Source of the DNA: Pseudomonadota bacterium
GTDB lineage: Bacteria > Pseudomonadota > Alphaproteobacteria > Rhizobiales > Hyphomicrobiaceae
Assembly: GCA_023405815.1 (NCBI GenBank)
Contig: JAEXXM010000043.1
Coordinates: 55,614-119,613, forward strand
DNA: 64,000 bases
Direction: 5' to 3'
This document shows, one piece after another, positions 38,119 through 49,809 of the stretch. A program made the translations under genes and the position numbers. The notes below the pieces were generated by a model. It was not told the origin of the DNA, did not search any database, and saw only the letters and a list, made by a program, of their open reading frames with translations. Numbering within the stretch: the stretch's first letter is position 1; each line of letters starts with the position of its first letter.

Positions 38119-38898
38119 ATGTCCCTGCTGAGATCACTTGCAACCTTATTCGTTGCAGCTCTGATTTCACTGGCTAACGCTCAAGCTGCAGAAAGAGTCA
38201 CCATCGCGGCGGCCGCCGACCTCAAGTTCGCCATGGATGAGATCGCGACAGCGTTCCGCAAGGCGCATCCGGGTAGTGAAGTCGAGTTGATCTACGGCTC
38301 GTCCGGGAAGTTTCATACTCAGCTTCAGCACGATGCACCCTTCGATCTGTTCTTTTCGGCCGACATCGGCTTTGCGCGGGATCTCAGGGCCACGGGCGAG
38401 GCGATTAGCGAGCCAAAACTCTATGCGATCGGCCGCATCGTGTTGTGGAGCCCGACGCGTGACGCCAGCAAGATGACCCTGGCCGTGCTCACCGATCCTG
38501 CCATCAAGAAGATCGCCATCGCCAACCCGAAGCACGCTCCTTATGGCAAGCGCGCTGAGGAGGCGCTGCGCTCGGCGGGACTGTGGGAGACTCTGCAGGA
38601 CAAACTCGTCTTTGGTGAAAACATCGCCCACACAGCCCAGTACGTCCAAAGTGGCGCCGCCGACATCGGCATCATCGCCCTGTCGCTGGCCGTCAACAAA
38701 GAACTGTCGAGCAAGGGCGGCTATGCTCTCATTCCGGCAGAGAAGCACGAACCGCTCGAGCAGGCCTATGTGATTACGAAGCATGGCAGGGGCAACGCGC
38801 TCGCCTCCGACTTCGCCGCCTATATGGATACGCCCGACGCTCGCCGCATCATGACGCAATACGGCTTCGTCCTCCCCGGCGAGAACGTGGCGAATTGA
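38119..38898 (+). CDS. modA: molybdate ABC transporter, binding protein
   Basis: 259 residues. Signal peptide ends ANAQAA. ModA features: [13 protein letters not shown] start ([16 protein letters not shown]), [23 protein letters not shown], and the hinge region [13 protein letters not shown]. It binds molybdate or tungstate in the periplasm for ModBC. Its sequence is clearly different from the remnant upstream ([12 protein letters not shown] versus AVAANFTEAAKE), so the two are not a simple duplication. Confidence 0.92.
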   Translation: MSLLRSLATLFVAALISLANAQAAERVTIAAAADLKFAMDEIATAFRKAHPGSEVELIYGSSGKFHTQLQHDAPFDLFFSADIGFARDLRATGEAISEPKLYAIGRIVLWSPTRDASKMTLAVLTDPAIKKIAIANPKHAPYGKRAEEALRSAGLWETLQDKLVFGENIAHTAQYVQSGAADIGIIALSLAVNKELSSKGGYALIPAEKHEPLEQAYVITKHGRGNALASDFAAYMDTPDARRIMTQYGFVLPGENVAN

Positions 38899-38905
38899 GA
38901 TTGAT

Positions 38906-39580
38906 ATGCTGACTGCCGAAGACTTCCAGGCCGTCCTTCTCACGCTCAGATTGGCTGCGACTGTCACTGCGCTCTTGCTGCTTATCGGCACACCGATTGC
39001 GTGGTGGTTGGCACACACGAAGTCGCGGCTCAAGGGACCTGTGGGGGCTGTCGTATCGCTTCCACTGGTCCTGCCACCGACCGTGATGGGCTTTTACATG
39101 CTGCTGGCAATGGGCCCCTGGGGGCCCATTGGCAAATTTTCTGCAGCCGTGGGGTGGGGCTCCTTGCCCTTTACCTTCACCGGCCTCGTCATTGCGTCCG
39201 TCTTCTACTCGCTGCCTTTCGTAGTCCAGCCTATCCAGAACGCATTTGAAGCCATGGGCGACAGACCCATGGAGGCGGCGGCCACTTTGGGCGCGCGTCC
39301 CCTTGATGCTTTCTTTACCGTTGCTTTGCCCCTGGCCCGTCCCGGCTTCATCACTGCATCAATTCTGGGGTTCGCCCACACCGTTGGTGAGTTTGGCGTC
39401 GTCTTGATGATCGGCGGCAACATTCCTGGGACGACGAGAGTGATCTCGGTGCAAATCTACGATCACGTTGAATCGATGGAGTATGCGCGCGCGCATTGGC
39501 TTGCCGGTGGAATGTTGGTTTTCAGCTTCGTAATTCTCTTGACGTTGTATTCACGGCGCAAGCAACGGGTTGGGGATTAG
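38906..39580 (+). CDS. modB: molybdate ABC transporter, permease
   Basis: 224 residues, about five membrane spans. The EAA loop that contacts ModC is visible ([25 protein letters not shown]). Seven bp separate it from modA and three bp from modC. By eye its G+C is clearly lower than in modC or patatin (many T-ending codons), as if it came from another genome with modA. Confidence 0.93.
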   Translation: MLTAEDFQAVLLTLRLAATVTALLLLIGTPIAWWLAHTKSRLKGPVGAVVSLPLVLPPTVMGFYMLLAMGPWGPIGKFSAAVGWGSLPFTFTGLVIASVFYSLPFVVQPIQNAFEAMGDRPMEAAATLGARPLDAFFTVALPLARPGFITASILGFAHTVGEFGVVLMIGGNIPGTTRVISVQIYDHVESMEYARAHWLAGGMLVFSFVILLTLYSRRKQRVGD

Positions 39581-39583
39581 GCT

Positions 39584-40687
39584 GTGCCGGCTAGGGGAAT
39601 CGAGGCAGAATTCACCGGCACGCTCGGCGCGTTCTTGATCGAGGTCAGCTTCACCGTGCCCGGTCATGGCGTCACGGCGCTGTTCGGTCCTTCGGGCTGC
39701 GGCAAGACGACGATCCTGCGCTGCATGGCCGGCCTGACGCGCCTTGGCGGAAGACTGAAGGTCAACGGCGAGCCGTGGCAGGACGATGCCCAGGGCATAT
39801 TCCTCAAAACGCACCAGCGGCAGATCGGATACGTCTTTCAGGAGGCGAGCCTGTTCCCGCACCTGTCGGTGCGAGACAACCTGCTCTATGGCGCGCGGCG
39901 CTCGGCCGAAAGCGATGGGTCGGTGTCTATCAGTTTCGACGACACCGTCGGCATGCTCGGGATCGGCCATCTGCTCGAGCGAGCGCCCGGCGCGCTCTCG
40001 GGAGGCGAGCGACAGCGCATCGCCATCGGTCGTGCGCTGCTGTCGCGGCCGCGAGTCCTGTTGATGGACGAGCCGCTGGCTGCGCTGGACCGGCTGACAA
40101 AGGAAGAGATCCTTCCCTACCTCGAAACGCTGCACGAGAACGTTTCCGTGCCGATCTTCTACGTCAGCCACGACATGAGCGAGGTGGAGCGGCTGGCCGA
40201 TACGCTGGTGCTGCTGGAGAAAGGGCGCGTTCTCGGGTCAGGCTCACTGTCGGAGCTCGAGGCCAACCCCGACCTGCCGCTGCTGCGTGCGCCCGAGGCT
40301 GCGGTCACGTTGGAGGCGCGCATCCTCGGCATCGACGAGCGGTACGCACTAACGAGCGTGGCGATCGACGGGGGCACCCTTGTGGTGCCCGGGCGGCGGG
40401 GCAAACCGGGGCAGAAGTGCCGCGTGCGGGTAAGCGCTTCCGACGTCGCCTTCGTCCGCGGCCCGGCCACCGAGACATCGGTCCTCAATTCCCTGCCGGT
40501 GCGTATCGTGTCGATCGCGCCGCCCGACGGCGATGATGCCCAGGTCAATCTCGTTGCGGCGCTTGGCGAGGACGGCCTTGGTGCGCGAATCGTCGGACGC
40601 ATCACGCGCAAGTCGCGCGAGGTGCTGGGCTTGGAGCCCGGCGCTCCTGTCCACGCTCAGATCAAGAGCGTCGCCTTGCTTGCGTAG
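39584..40687 (+). CDS. modC: molybdate ABC transporter, ATPase
   Basis: 367 residues from a GTG start. Walker A GPSGCGKTT, Q-loop YVFQEA, signature LSGGERQRIAIGRALL, Walker B LLMDEPLAALD and the His switch YVSHDM are intact. The C-terminal ~130 residues form the Mop/TOBE molybdate-binding domain (LNSLPVRIVSI...GARIVGRITRKS). Codon use matches the neighbourhood, unlike modAB. Confidence 0.95.
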   Translation: MPARGIEAEFTGTLGAFLIEVSFTVPGHGVTALFGPSGCGKTTILRCMAGLTRLGGRLKVNGEPWQDDAQGIFLKTHQRQIGYVFQEASLFPHLSVRDNLLYGARRSAESDGSVSISFDDTVGMLGIGHLLERAPGALSGGERQRIAIGRALLSRPRVLLMDEPLAALDRLTKEEILPYLETLHENVSVPIFYVSHDMSEVERLADTLVLLEKGRVLGSGSLSELEANPDLPLLRAPEAAVTLEARILGIDERYALTSVAIDGGTLVVPGRRGKPGQKCRVRVSASDVAFVRGPATETSVLNSLPVRIVSIAPPDGDDAQVNLVAALGEDGLGARIVGRITRKSREVLGLEPGAPVHAQIKSVALLA

Positions 40688-40704
40688 GGGAGGTCAGCTC
40701 TCAC

Positions 40705-41481
40705 TCATTTGACGAGGCGGGCGTAGCCCTCGGCCATCGTCTCATCGAGCAGCTTCTTGTAGCTCGCATAGCTCGCATGCGCGGGCGTGATGTCGCCGAG
40801 GTTGCCATCGAATGCTTCGCGCTTGGCGTAGACGATGGGCGTCGCCACCGGCACCAGCATGGCGCCATGCTTGTGGATGGTGGTGATGATGCCGCGCATC
40901 TCGCCGAAGCGATCGACCTGCGAGACGACGATCATGCGCATCGCCCCCTTGGTCAGCGATACGAGGTGGATGAACATCGACGAGGCGGGAATGTAGAGCC
41001 GGCCGCGGTGGGAATAGGGCGCGTCAGGGCGGTCGCGCTCCTGGAACAGGAGGCTCGGCCAATCCGGGTCCCAGGTGATGTCGGTGCGGTAGGCGACGAT
41101 GCAGTCGGGGCGCGAGAAGGAAGCGCGCAACGTCAGGTAGCTGCCAAGGTAGTGGTCGACCGCGGCGCGCGTGTAAGCGCCCATGTAGAGCGGCGCGACC
41201 TCGCCTCCGTTTTCGCCCTGCAACTCGGCGGGGGCGCCGGCGGCGGGCCCCGGGCCACCCCAGGCGCCCTTCAGCTTGTCGAAGTCGAGCCCCAGCACCA
41301 TGCACACGTCGAACAGGGTCTGGTCGCGCACCGAGCGGCCGCTGAGCAGGTTCTGGATGGTCTTTTCATGGCAGTCCGCAGCATCCGCAAGCTGAGCCTG
41401 CGTAAGCTTTTTTTCGATCATGGCGGTCTTGATCTGGGCGAGGGCGGCGTCGCGCACGGATCTCGACACGTTGGCCTTCAT
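40705..41481 (-). CDS. XRE-type regulator with C-terminal sensor-like domain
   Basis: 258 residues. Residues ~15-65 form a Cro/CI helix-turn-helix (KKLTQAQLADAADCHEKTIQNLLSGRS). The C-terminal ~150 residues (YLGSYLTLRASFSRPDCIVAYRT..., GRLYIPASSMFIHLVSLTKGAMRM) are a globular domain I have seen with XRE regulators in Rhizobiales but cannot name. It converges on modC with 17 bp between stops. Target genes unknown. Confidence 0.75.
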   Translation of the reverse strand: MKANVSRSVRDAALAQIKTAMIEKKLTQAQLADAADCHEKTIQNLLSGRSVRDQTLFDVCMVLGLDFDKLKGAWGGPGPAAGAPAELQGENGGEVAPLYMGAYTRAAVDHYLGSYLTLRASFSRPDCIVAYRTDITWDPDWPSLLFQERDRPDAPYSHRGRLYIPASSMFIHLVSLTKGAMRMIVVSQVDRFGEMRGIITTIHKHGAMLVPVATPIVYAKREAFDGNLGDITPAHASYASYKKLLDETMAEGYARLVK

Positions 41482-41698
41482 GGTGGGGTCTGCCTCGGAT
41501 TGGACGCCGTTGCGAACTGAATTTGCCGGAATTTACCGGCAATTCTCGGTCCTGGGCAAACGGAACCACGCGCTAGCTGCGTTTCCCTGATGTTGGGGGT
41601 TGGGCGCCTCGTCTTTCCGAGGCGGCGAGAGCAGTGTCTCAGTGGTTTCGGCTCGGCGCGCGGTGGGCGCGCTGCCCGGTTCATAGGAGCTCAATGCC

Positions 41699-41899
41699 AT
41701 GAAGGCCCAGAGCCAACATATCGATAGCGAGCATTTCATCGAAACGCAGCATCTGGCCAGCCCGTGCGCGGCCGTGTTCGTCGCGCTTGGAGGGGCGGCG
41801 GTCGTCGTCGGCGCCATGCTGCTGGTCGGTGTGCGCGATTTGAGCATCGCGCGCTATATTCCCGATCTTACAGTATTGCAGGCGTTGATCGTCGGCTGA
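41699..41899 (+). CDS. small membrane protein
   Basis: 66 residues with one long hydrophobic stretch (about 24-44, AVFVALGGAAVVVGAMLLVGV) after a polar, His-containing N-terminus. No family recognised. A strong bidirectional terminator lies 30 bp downstream. Confidence 0.55.
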   Translation: MKAQSQHIDSEHFIETQHLASPCAAVFVALGGAAVVVGAMLLVGVRDLSIARYIPDLTVLQALIVG

Positions 41900-41928
41900 C
41901 GCCAGAGCCCAGGTCCGGTCGAAATATA

Positions 41929-41961
41929 AAAGGCGGCAGGTGCTCCGGCACCGCCGCCTTT
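41929..41961. terminator. bidirectional terminator
   Basis: Stem aaaggcggc / gccgccttt continuing into ggtgc / gcacc with loop tccg and one bulged A. T runs exist on both strands, serving the small membrane gene (+) and rlpA (-). Confidence 0.85.
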
Positions 41962-41982
41962 CTCGTGCTATGAAGCGCTGCC

Positions 41983-42726
41983 TCAGTTGGCGGCGATGCG
42001 CTCGACGGTCACCGGGGCGACGCCCGAAGAGCGCATGCCGATGATGCCGGCAGCGGCGGTCGACAGGTCGATGATGCGGCCACGGATGAACGGACCGCGA
42101 TCGTTGATGGTGACGACGACCGACTTGCCGTTGCGCTTGTTGGTGACGCGCACTTTGGTGCCGAACGGCAGGGTGCGATGTGCGGCCGTCATGGCTTGCG
42201 GGTTGAAGCGCTGGCCCGAGGCCGTGCGCGAGCCGGCACCCTCGCCGTAGTACGATGCCATGCCGGACTGCGTAGAGGAGACGCGATAGGCCTTCTCGAC
42301 CTCGACCTTGCGGACGGCGACCTCGGGCTTCTTCTCGATCACCGGAGCCTTGGGGGCAGACGGCGTCACTGCAGCCTGCTGCTGCGGCTTCGGCGTGACC
42401 GCTTCCGACTTCGGGGCCTCGGTCTTGGCCTGCTGCTGCTTCTTCTCGGGCAGCTCGACTTTCGCATGCTCCTGCGTGCGCACCGTCTTCGTCTTCACGG
42501 TCTCATGCTTGGCGACGCGCGGGGCCTTGCGCTTGGTGCTCGCCTGGCGACGCTGGATGCGCTCGCCGGTGAACTCGTAGGAACGGAAGCTCTTGGCCGC
42601 CGGAGCGCCGCCGCAGGCGAATGCCGGGCTCATGCACTCCCACGGAGCGTTCTCGGCGCTTGCCGGGACGACTGCCGCGAGAGCGAAGGCGACAAACGTC
42701 AGGGCGGAAAGAAGGTAGGTCCGCAT
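41983..42726 (-). CDS. rlpA: RlpA-family septal-ring protein
   Basis: 247 residues. Signal peptide ends VPASA-ENA. A Lys/Pro/Gln-rich low-complexity linker (about 50-145) leads to the C-terminal double-psi beta-barrel of Rlp[34 protein letters not shown] and [13 protein letters not shown] [19 protein letters not shown]. The family cleaves or binds denuded glycan strands at the division septum. There is no lipobox and no SPOR domain, unlike E. coli RlpA. Confidence 0.9.
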   Translation of the reverse strand: MRTYLLSALTFVAFALAAVVPASAENAPWECMSPAFACGGAPAAKSFRSYEFTGERIQRRQASTKRKAPRVAKHETVKTKTVRTQEHAKVELPEKKQQQAKTEAPKSEAVTPKPQQQAAVTPSAPKAPVIEKKPEVAVRKVEVEKAYRVSSTQSGMASYYGEGAGSRTASGQRFNPQAMTAAHRTLPFGTKVRVTNKRNGKSVVVTINDRGPFIRGRIIDLSTAAAGIIGMRSSGVAPVTVERIAAN

Positions 42727-43195
42727 TTCGTACTCCTCGTTGCCGGCGGCGGGCTCAGGACAACGACGATCCCCGGACCAGCCCTCGCGTCAGGATGGCT
42801 GGAGGCACGCTCGTTCAGCGGCGCGCGATTGGGAGGGAGAGATCGTCCTGCTTGACGTCCGGAGCCGAACACCAGAACCCGTTCAGCCGCCCTCAGATGG
42901 AATGGGGTGTGCCCCCCGTCCTGGTGCGGGCTAACGACCACCGGTAATTGTGGCGGTCAATGCTTCAATTTGAGAGACAATTGCGCAACATTGTAAGGAA
43001 TGCTTGCGTACGAATGGGTTAGGGGTCGTCGACGCATCGGATGCGCGACCGCGCGCCGCATCTCTTCGCGCGGGGGATTACTGACGCGGATTGCGACGCG
43101 CGCGTTGCGCGCCTAGAAGTGTCGCGGGGCATGACGGGCCGCCCCGTTAGACACTCGTGTCCAAGCGCCGTCTCCAACGCCTTTGGAGGCAACGC
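42727..43195. other. gene-free divergent promoter region
   Basis: 469 bp between the starts of rlpA (-) and the chromate transporter (+). The part from 42950 to 43015 is A+T-rich for this genome and likely holds promoter elements. No gene is supported. Confidence 0.5.
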
Positions 43196-44509
43196 ATGGT
43201 ACATCCGAGCCGGGCTCAAGAGGGCGCGCAGCCGTCCGTCCAACCGACCTTCAACAAACTCATCGCCGTCTTCGGCAAGATCGGGCTCCTGTCCTTCGGC
43301 GGCCCGGCGGCGCAGATCGCGCTCATGCATCGCGTGCTGGTCGACGAGCAGCGCTGGCTCGACGAGCGTCGCTTCCTGTCGGCGCTCAGCTTCTGCATGC
43401 TGCTACCGGGGCCCGAGGCGATGCAGCTCGCGACATACGCCGGCTGGCGGTTGCACGGGGTGCGCGGCGGTCTTGCCGCAGGGCTGCTGTTCGTCGCGCC
43501 GGGCGCCCTGCTCGTGCTGGCGCTGTCGATCCTCTATGGGGCCTACGGCAGCACGCCGACGATCGCGGCGCTGTTCGTGGGCGTGAAGGCGGCCGTTCTG
43601 GCGATCGTCCTCGAAGCCTTGATGCGCGTGGGAAAGCGGGCGCTGCGCGGGCGCCTCGACTGGGCGACGGCGGCGGCGGCCTTCATCGCCATATTCTATT
43701 TCAACCTGCCGTTTCCGCTCGTGATCATCGGCGCAGCGACCGCTGGATATTTCCTGCGCAGCAGTTCGCCAATGCCGCCAGGGGAGCCGGCGGCAAGCGT
43801 GCCGCTGTCGCAGACGCTATCGTCGCTCGCCATCTGGCTCGCGGTGTGGATCGTGCCGCTGCTCGCGATCGCCTTTCTGTTCGGGCCCGATCATGTGCTG
43901 GCGCAACTCGCGTGGTTCTTCTCCAAGCTCGCGGTGGTCACGTTCGGTGGCGCCTATGCGGTGCTCGCCTACATGGCGCAGGCGGTGGTAAGCGGATACG
44001 GCTGGCTGACGGCGGGCGAGATGCTCGACGGGCTGGGGCTCGCAGAGACGACCAACGGTCCACTCATTCTCGTCACGGAATTCGTCGGCTACATCGCGGC
44101 GCTGCGTGCCGGCGGCGTGGGCATGGGGCTCGCCGGCGCGCTCGTCACGCTGTGGGCGACGTTCGCGCCTTGCTTCCTTTGGATTTTCGTCGGCGCGCCC
44201 TATGTGGAGCGTCTCACGCATGCGCCGCGGCTCGCGTCGGCGCTGCAGTCGGTCACCGCAGCCGTCGTCGGCGTGATCGCAAATCTGTCACTGTGGTTCG
44301 CGCTGCATGTGCTGTTCACGCGCGTCACTGAGGAGCACTTCGGGCCGCTGCGCCTCTTCGTGCCGGAACTCTCTTCGCTCGATGCCGTCTCACTCGTGCT
44401 CTCGTGCCTGGCGCTGGTGCTGATCTTCTGGCTGCGGCGGGGAATCGCCACGACGCTGGCGATCTGCGGAGGAGCATCGCTGCTTTGGCTCAGTCTGGGG
44501 CCGGGCTAG
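43196..44509 (+). CDS. chrA: chromate efflux transporter, long-chain type
   Basis: 437 residues, 10-12 membrane spans in two homologous halves, as in the two-domain CHR family. Each half carries the FGG signature: SFGGPAAQIALMH in the first and TFGGAYAVLAYMAQ in the second; LLPGPEAMQLATY follows in half one. By family it exports chromate using the proton gradient. ATG 43196 is preferred over 43157 because GGAGGC lies 6 bp upstream. Its stop overlaps that of the convergent corA by 3 bp. Confidence 0.9.
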   Translation: MVHPSRAQEGAQPSVQPTFNKLIAVFGKIGLLSFGGPAAQIALMHRVLVDEQRWLDERRFLSALSFCMLLPGPEAMQLATYAGWRLHGVRGGLAAGLLFVAPGALLVLALSILYGAYGSTPTIAALFVGVKAAVLAIVLEALMRVGKRALRGRLDWATAAAAFIAIFYFNLPFPLVIIGAATAGYFLRSSSPMPPGEPAASVPLSQTLSSLAIWLAVWIVPLLAIAFLFGPDHVLAQLAWFFSKLAVVTFGGAYAVLAYMAQAVVSGYGWLTAGEMLDGLGLAETTNGPLILVTEFVGYIAALRAGGVGMGLAGALVTLWATFAPCFLWIFVGAPYVERLTHAPRLASALQSVTAAVVGVIANLSLWFALHVLFTRVTEEHFGPLRLFVPELSSLDAVSLVLSCLALVLIFWLRRGIATTLAICGGASLLWLSLGPG

Positions 44510-45483
44510 AACCAGCCCTTGCGGCGGAAATAGATGATCGGGCCGATGGCGGCGAGCGCCATCAGCCCGAGCGCCCAGGGATAGCCAAACGTCCAATCGA
44601 GCTCCGGCATGTGCTTGAAGTTCATGCCATAGATCGAGGCGACCAGCGTCGGCGGCAGCAGCACCACGGCCATCACCGAGAACAGCTTGATGATCTGGTT
44701 CTGCTCGTTGCTGATCATGCCTAGCGTCGCCTCGAGGATGAAGCTGATGCGCTGCGACAGAAACTTGGTGTGATCCATCAGCGAGTTGATGTCGCGCTGC
44801 GCGGCCTTGATGCGCTGGCGGATGCGTGGGTCGTCCTCGCGATCTTTCGATGCCTGCGTGAAATAGTGCAAAAGGCGGCTGAGCGAGGAGGCACTGTCCT
44901 CGGCCCGGGCGGTGATGTCGCCGGCCTTGCCGATCCGCTTCAACACGACGTCGAGACGCCGGTTGCGCGTGTGCTCGCCGCCGCGCAGGTCGAACACCGA
45001 CTGCGCCAGGCGCTCGACCTCGTCCTGGATGCGCTCGACGAGGTCGGCCATGCGATGCACGATGGCATCGATGATCCCCGCCATGATGAACGCGCCCGTC
45101 GTGCACGGCGCATCGCCCTTCTCGACGCGCTGCAGAAACAGAGGAAAAGCCTTCGGCTCGGCATAGCGAACCGTGACCAGACGGTCTCCAGCCAGGATGA
45201 ACGTGACGGGCGACATCTGCGGGACTGGGGCCTCGACATTGTAGACGATCGAAGCCGTCATGAAGTAGGCGCCGCGCTCCTGATAGAAGCGGTTGGAGGG
45301 CTCGATCTCGCGCATCTCGGCGCGGGTCGGAACGTCGACGGCCAGCACCTGCTCGACGAACTTATCCTCTTCGGGGGTAGGTTGCAGGAGGTCGATCCAG
45401 ACGCAATTGCCCGTCAGCGGTGCGTTGGTATCACGCGCGCTCAGTACTTTGCCGTTCGACTCGTAGATTGTCATCATGCGCAT
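44506..45483 (-). CDS. corA: CorA-family magnesium transporter
   Basis: The pore signature YGMNFKHMPELDW lies between two C-terminal membrane helices, the defining feature of CorA. The long N-terminal part is cytoplasmic and helical. Three in-frame ATGs (45483, 45477, 45474) are possible; the frame is open further to 45546, but that segment is Arg/Pro-rich and unlike the family. About 325 residues. Pentameric Mg2+ channel in the inner membrane. Confidence 0.92.
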   Translation of the reverse strand: MRMMTIYESNGKVLSARDTNAPLTGNCVWIDLLQPTPEEDKFVEQVLAVDVPTRAEMREIEPSNRFYQERGAYFMTASIVYNVEAPVPQMSPVTFILAGDRLVTVRYAEPKAFPLFLQRVEKGDAPCTTGAFIMAGIIDAIVHRMADLVERIQDEVERLAQSVFDLRGGEHTRNRRLDVVLKRIGKAGDITARAEDSASSLSRLLHYFTQASKDREDDPRIRQRIKAAQRDINSLMDHTKFLSQRISFILEATLGMISNEQNQIIKLFSVMAVVLLPPTLVASIYGMNFKHMPELDWTFGYPWALGLMALAAIGPIIYFRRKGWF

Positions 45484-45607
45484 GGGCTCCGGCGCAGGCG
45501 GCTCAACCCTCCGCGGCTTCCTACGCCCGCGGCCCGGCCGCGGCAAGGGACCCCGCGCTCAAATCTGGCGGCGGCGATTGAGGAGCATCGCGCGCCACGG
45601 TGCCGGG

Positions 45608-46153
45608 TCAGGCGTGGCTGATGACCCGGCGTTCAGGCCGCTCTGGCGGGGAAGGAGACGAGCTGCTCTCGATCCGCAGGCGCCAAAGCTTGAGGGCGCC
45701 ATCCTCGCGCTTCAGCTCGGCCGATACACTGGCCAGGCCCCCGGCGAACTTGCCGGTGAAGGTCACCTTGACAGACCGGTTGATGAGGGCGGCGAGCCGG
45801 TCGGCCAACAATCCTGGAGCATAGGGGCGCCGCTCGGAGGATAGCGTCCAGCGAGGCTCGACCTTCACGTTGTCGACGTGAAGGAGAGGACCCAGCAGCT
45901 TCAAAGAGTGGAGGTCGGCATCGAGGACGGGTGACAGCTCGCGGCGCGCCTCATCAGCGTAGTGCGTCTCGATGGCCGAGAGCTTCCAGTTGTGCGCCAG
46001 CTCGCGCGTGATATCGACCGCCATTGCCTCGTAGGTGCCGCTGTTGCGGTCGATGCCAATCGCCACGTTGGCGAGAAAGCTGCCGCAGAATAGCAGCAGC
46101 GCCGACAAGGCGACCCCGAGGGCGGAAAAGAACGTGCGCAGCATGAATTGCAT
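45608..46153 (-). CDS. membrane-anchored or exported protein, unknown function
   Basis: About 181 residues from ATG 46153 (46144 also possible). An N-terminal hydrophobic segment (FFSALGVALSALLLFCGSFL) is a signal anchor or signal peptide. The remainder has no recognised motif; it ends in a Ser/Pro/Arg-rich tail. It lies 124 bp upstream of corA on the same strand. Confidence 0.55.
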   Translation of the reverse strand: MQFMLRTFFSALGVALSALLLFCGSFLANVAIGIDRNSGTYEAMAVDITRELAHNWKLSAIETHYADEARRELSPVLDADLHSLKLLGPLLHVDNVKVEPRWTLSSERRPYAPGLLADRLAALINRSVKVTFTGKFAGGLASVSAELKREDGALKLWRLRIESSSSPSPPERPERRVISHA

Positions 46154-46263
46154 CCCGATCCATGCGGGGATGCGCGCTGGCCGCGCTTGTTCGCCCCGCT
46201 TTATCGGAACGTTATGAGGCGGTTTGCGCTTCGTCGCTGTTCCATGCAGCACAAGGGAGGCTG

Positions 46264-46518
46264 CTAGCCGGCGAGGCGAGGATCCTCGCTGTCGTGGGCA
46301 TGGCCGACGGCGGTGAGCAGCGTCTTGTCGACCTTGTGCGGATCGAGGATCACCTTGCCGTCGTGCACGCGGCGGACGGCGGAGCGGGATACGGGAAATT
46401 CACCGCCGTTCTCGACGTAGACGATGATGTGGTCGGGGGAGGTCTCGCGCACGGCGCCGATCCCTTCCTGGCCCTCGGCAAGGAATACCATGTAGCCCGT
46501 CTGGATGGTCTCGGTCAT
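46264..46518 (-). CDS. small PRC-barrel-like/DUF2171-like protein
   Basis: 84 residues from ATG 46518, preceded by AAGGAGCGAGAAG. Read as a small beta-barrel: YMVFLAEGQEGIGAVRET, IIVYVENGGEFPVSRSAV, then VHDGKVILD, a layout shared with PRC-barrel and DUF2171 proteins. The C-terminus (VGHAHDSEDPRLAG) is His/Asp-rich. Function unknown. Confidence 0.65.
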   Translation of the reverse strand: MTETIQTGYMVFLAEGQEGIGAVRETSPDHIIVYVENGGEFPVSRSAVRRVHDGKVILDPHKVDKTLLTAVGHAHDSEDPRLAG

Positions 46519-46707
46519 CGCTTCTCGCTCCTTGGCGCCACCATCATAGGCTGGAACCGCGCATCCCTCCCTCTCGCGGCCCGGGATCGACGCGAGCTTC
46601 CGTCTGCCCAACGTGTAAGGCAAGCTTAGGTTGCGGCGCGCGGCCTTAAAGGACTGTTGCGGCCGTCGAAACGGCGATTGAGCGGCTTTCAAGGGCAGGC
46701 GCGGAGA

Positions 46708-48879
<2,172 letters not shown>

Positions 48880-49080
48880 TTCTCCGCCGTGCACCTTTCT
48901 CGATGGGTCGAACGTCGCGTCGGCGCTCGTTAGCACGAAGATAGCAGAACTGCACCGGTTTGCGCCGGGGCGCAGCGTCGCCGCGGCCCTGCCAGTTTGC
49001 TCATTTTTTGCCTTGAGGCCAACGGCTTTGGCGGGGACCCGGCACAATGTCGCCGCCGCTGCGGGCGAGCGGCTGTGCTG

Positions 49081-49488
49081 TCAGGGCGTCTCGCCGATGC
49101 TCTTTAGGAACTCCAGCCACTGTGCGCTGTCGTGGTGCTGCTGGAGCTCGCAGACTTTGCCGTCCAAAAAGCGCCAGTCGTGCTGAAATTCCGTATTGAT
49201 GACTTTGCCGCTTTTCTTGTGGCGGAAAGAGCCGCGCAATTGGGCCGTTGCAGCGCCGTCGTTTACGATGATTGCGGCAGGCTCGAGAGCGAGGATGTCG
49301 TACTCCTCGAAGAATTTATGTGCGAGCAGCGTCAACTCGGCGCGGCTGCGCGGACGAAGCGGGTCGATGGGATCGTCCGGCAAATGCGATTTGAACTGAA
49401 AATCGTCGCTCAGCAGCGCCACGGCCTCGGCGAGCCGCTTTTCGCGGTAGCACCGGTAAATGTTCTGCAGCAATGCAGTCGTGTCCAT
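49081..49488 (-). CDS. NTF2-like (SnoaL-type) protein
   Basis: 135 residues with the NTF2-like alpha+beta cone layout: LLQNIYRCYREKRLAEAVALL, LTLLAHKFFEEYDILAL, KSGKVINTEFQHDWRFLDGKV. Such folds act as isomerases, dehydratases or binding domains. Function not predictable. Confidence 0.75.
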   Translation of the reverse strand: MDTTALLQNIYRCYREKRLAEAVALLSDDFQFKSHLPDDPIDPLRPRSRAELTLLAHKFFEEYDILALEPAAIIVNDGAATAQLRGSFRHKKSGKVINTEFQHDWRFLDGKVCELQQHHDSAQWLEFLKSIGETP

Positions 49489-49809
49489 AGCGTACGGAGC
49501 CGCGACACACGAAAGAAAGCATCGGGTGCGTCAGCGACACCCCTCCCCGTTTAAGCGAATGACGGACCTCGGCCGACAGGGCAGCTCGCACGTCACGGCG
49601 GCGCGTGGGTCGGCGGATAATCAGTGCACAGCGGCTTCGTACTGCACTATTCGTTGAACGATGACCAGCAAAAAACATCGAATGTGAGACATAATTGCCG
49701 CGGATCTACCCGCTAATCGGGCGCCGATTCGGCATTCCGGGAAGGCTTGGCCTGTCGACGTGAACCACCCTGCCGCGCTAGAGGATCGACGACCGCGGAA
49801 GGGGTGAGG
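49489..49809. other. gene-free divergent region
   Basis: 321 bp between the NTF2-like gene (-) and the membrane protein gene at 49810 (+). Nothing coding is convincing; both promoters should lie here. Confidence 0.5.

Noticed and set aside
42178..42855. Leu-rich plus-strand frame opposite rlpA
   Set aside because: It is the antisense of the RlpA linker and signal region; rlpA is clearly the real gene.
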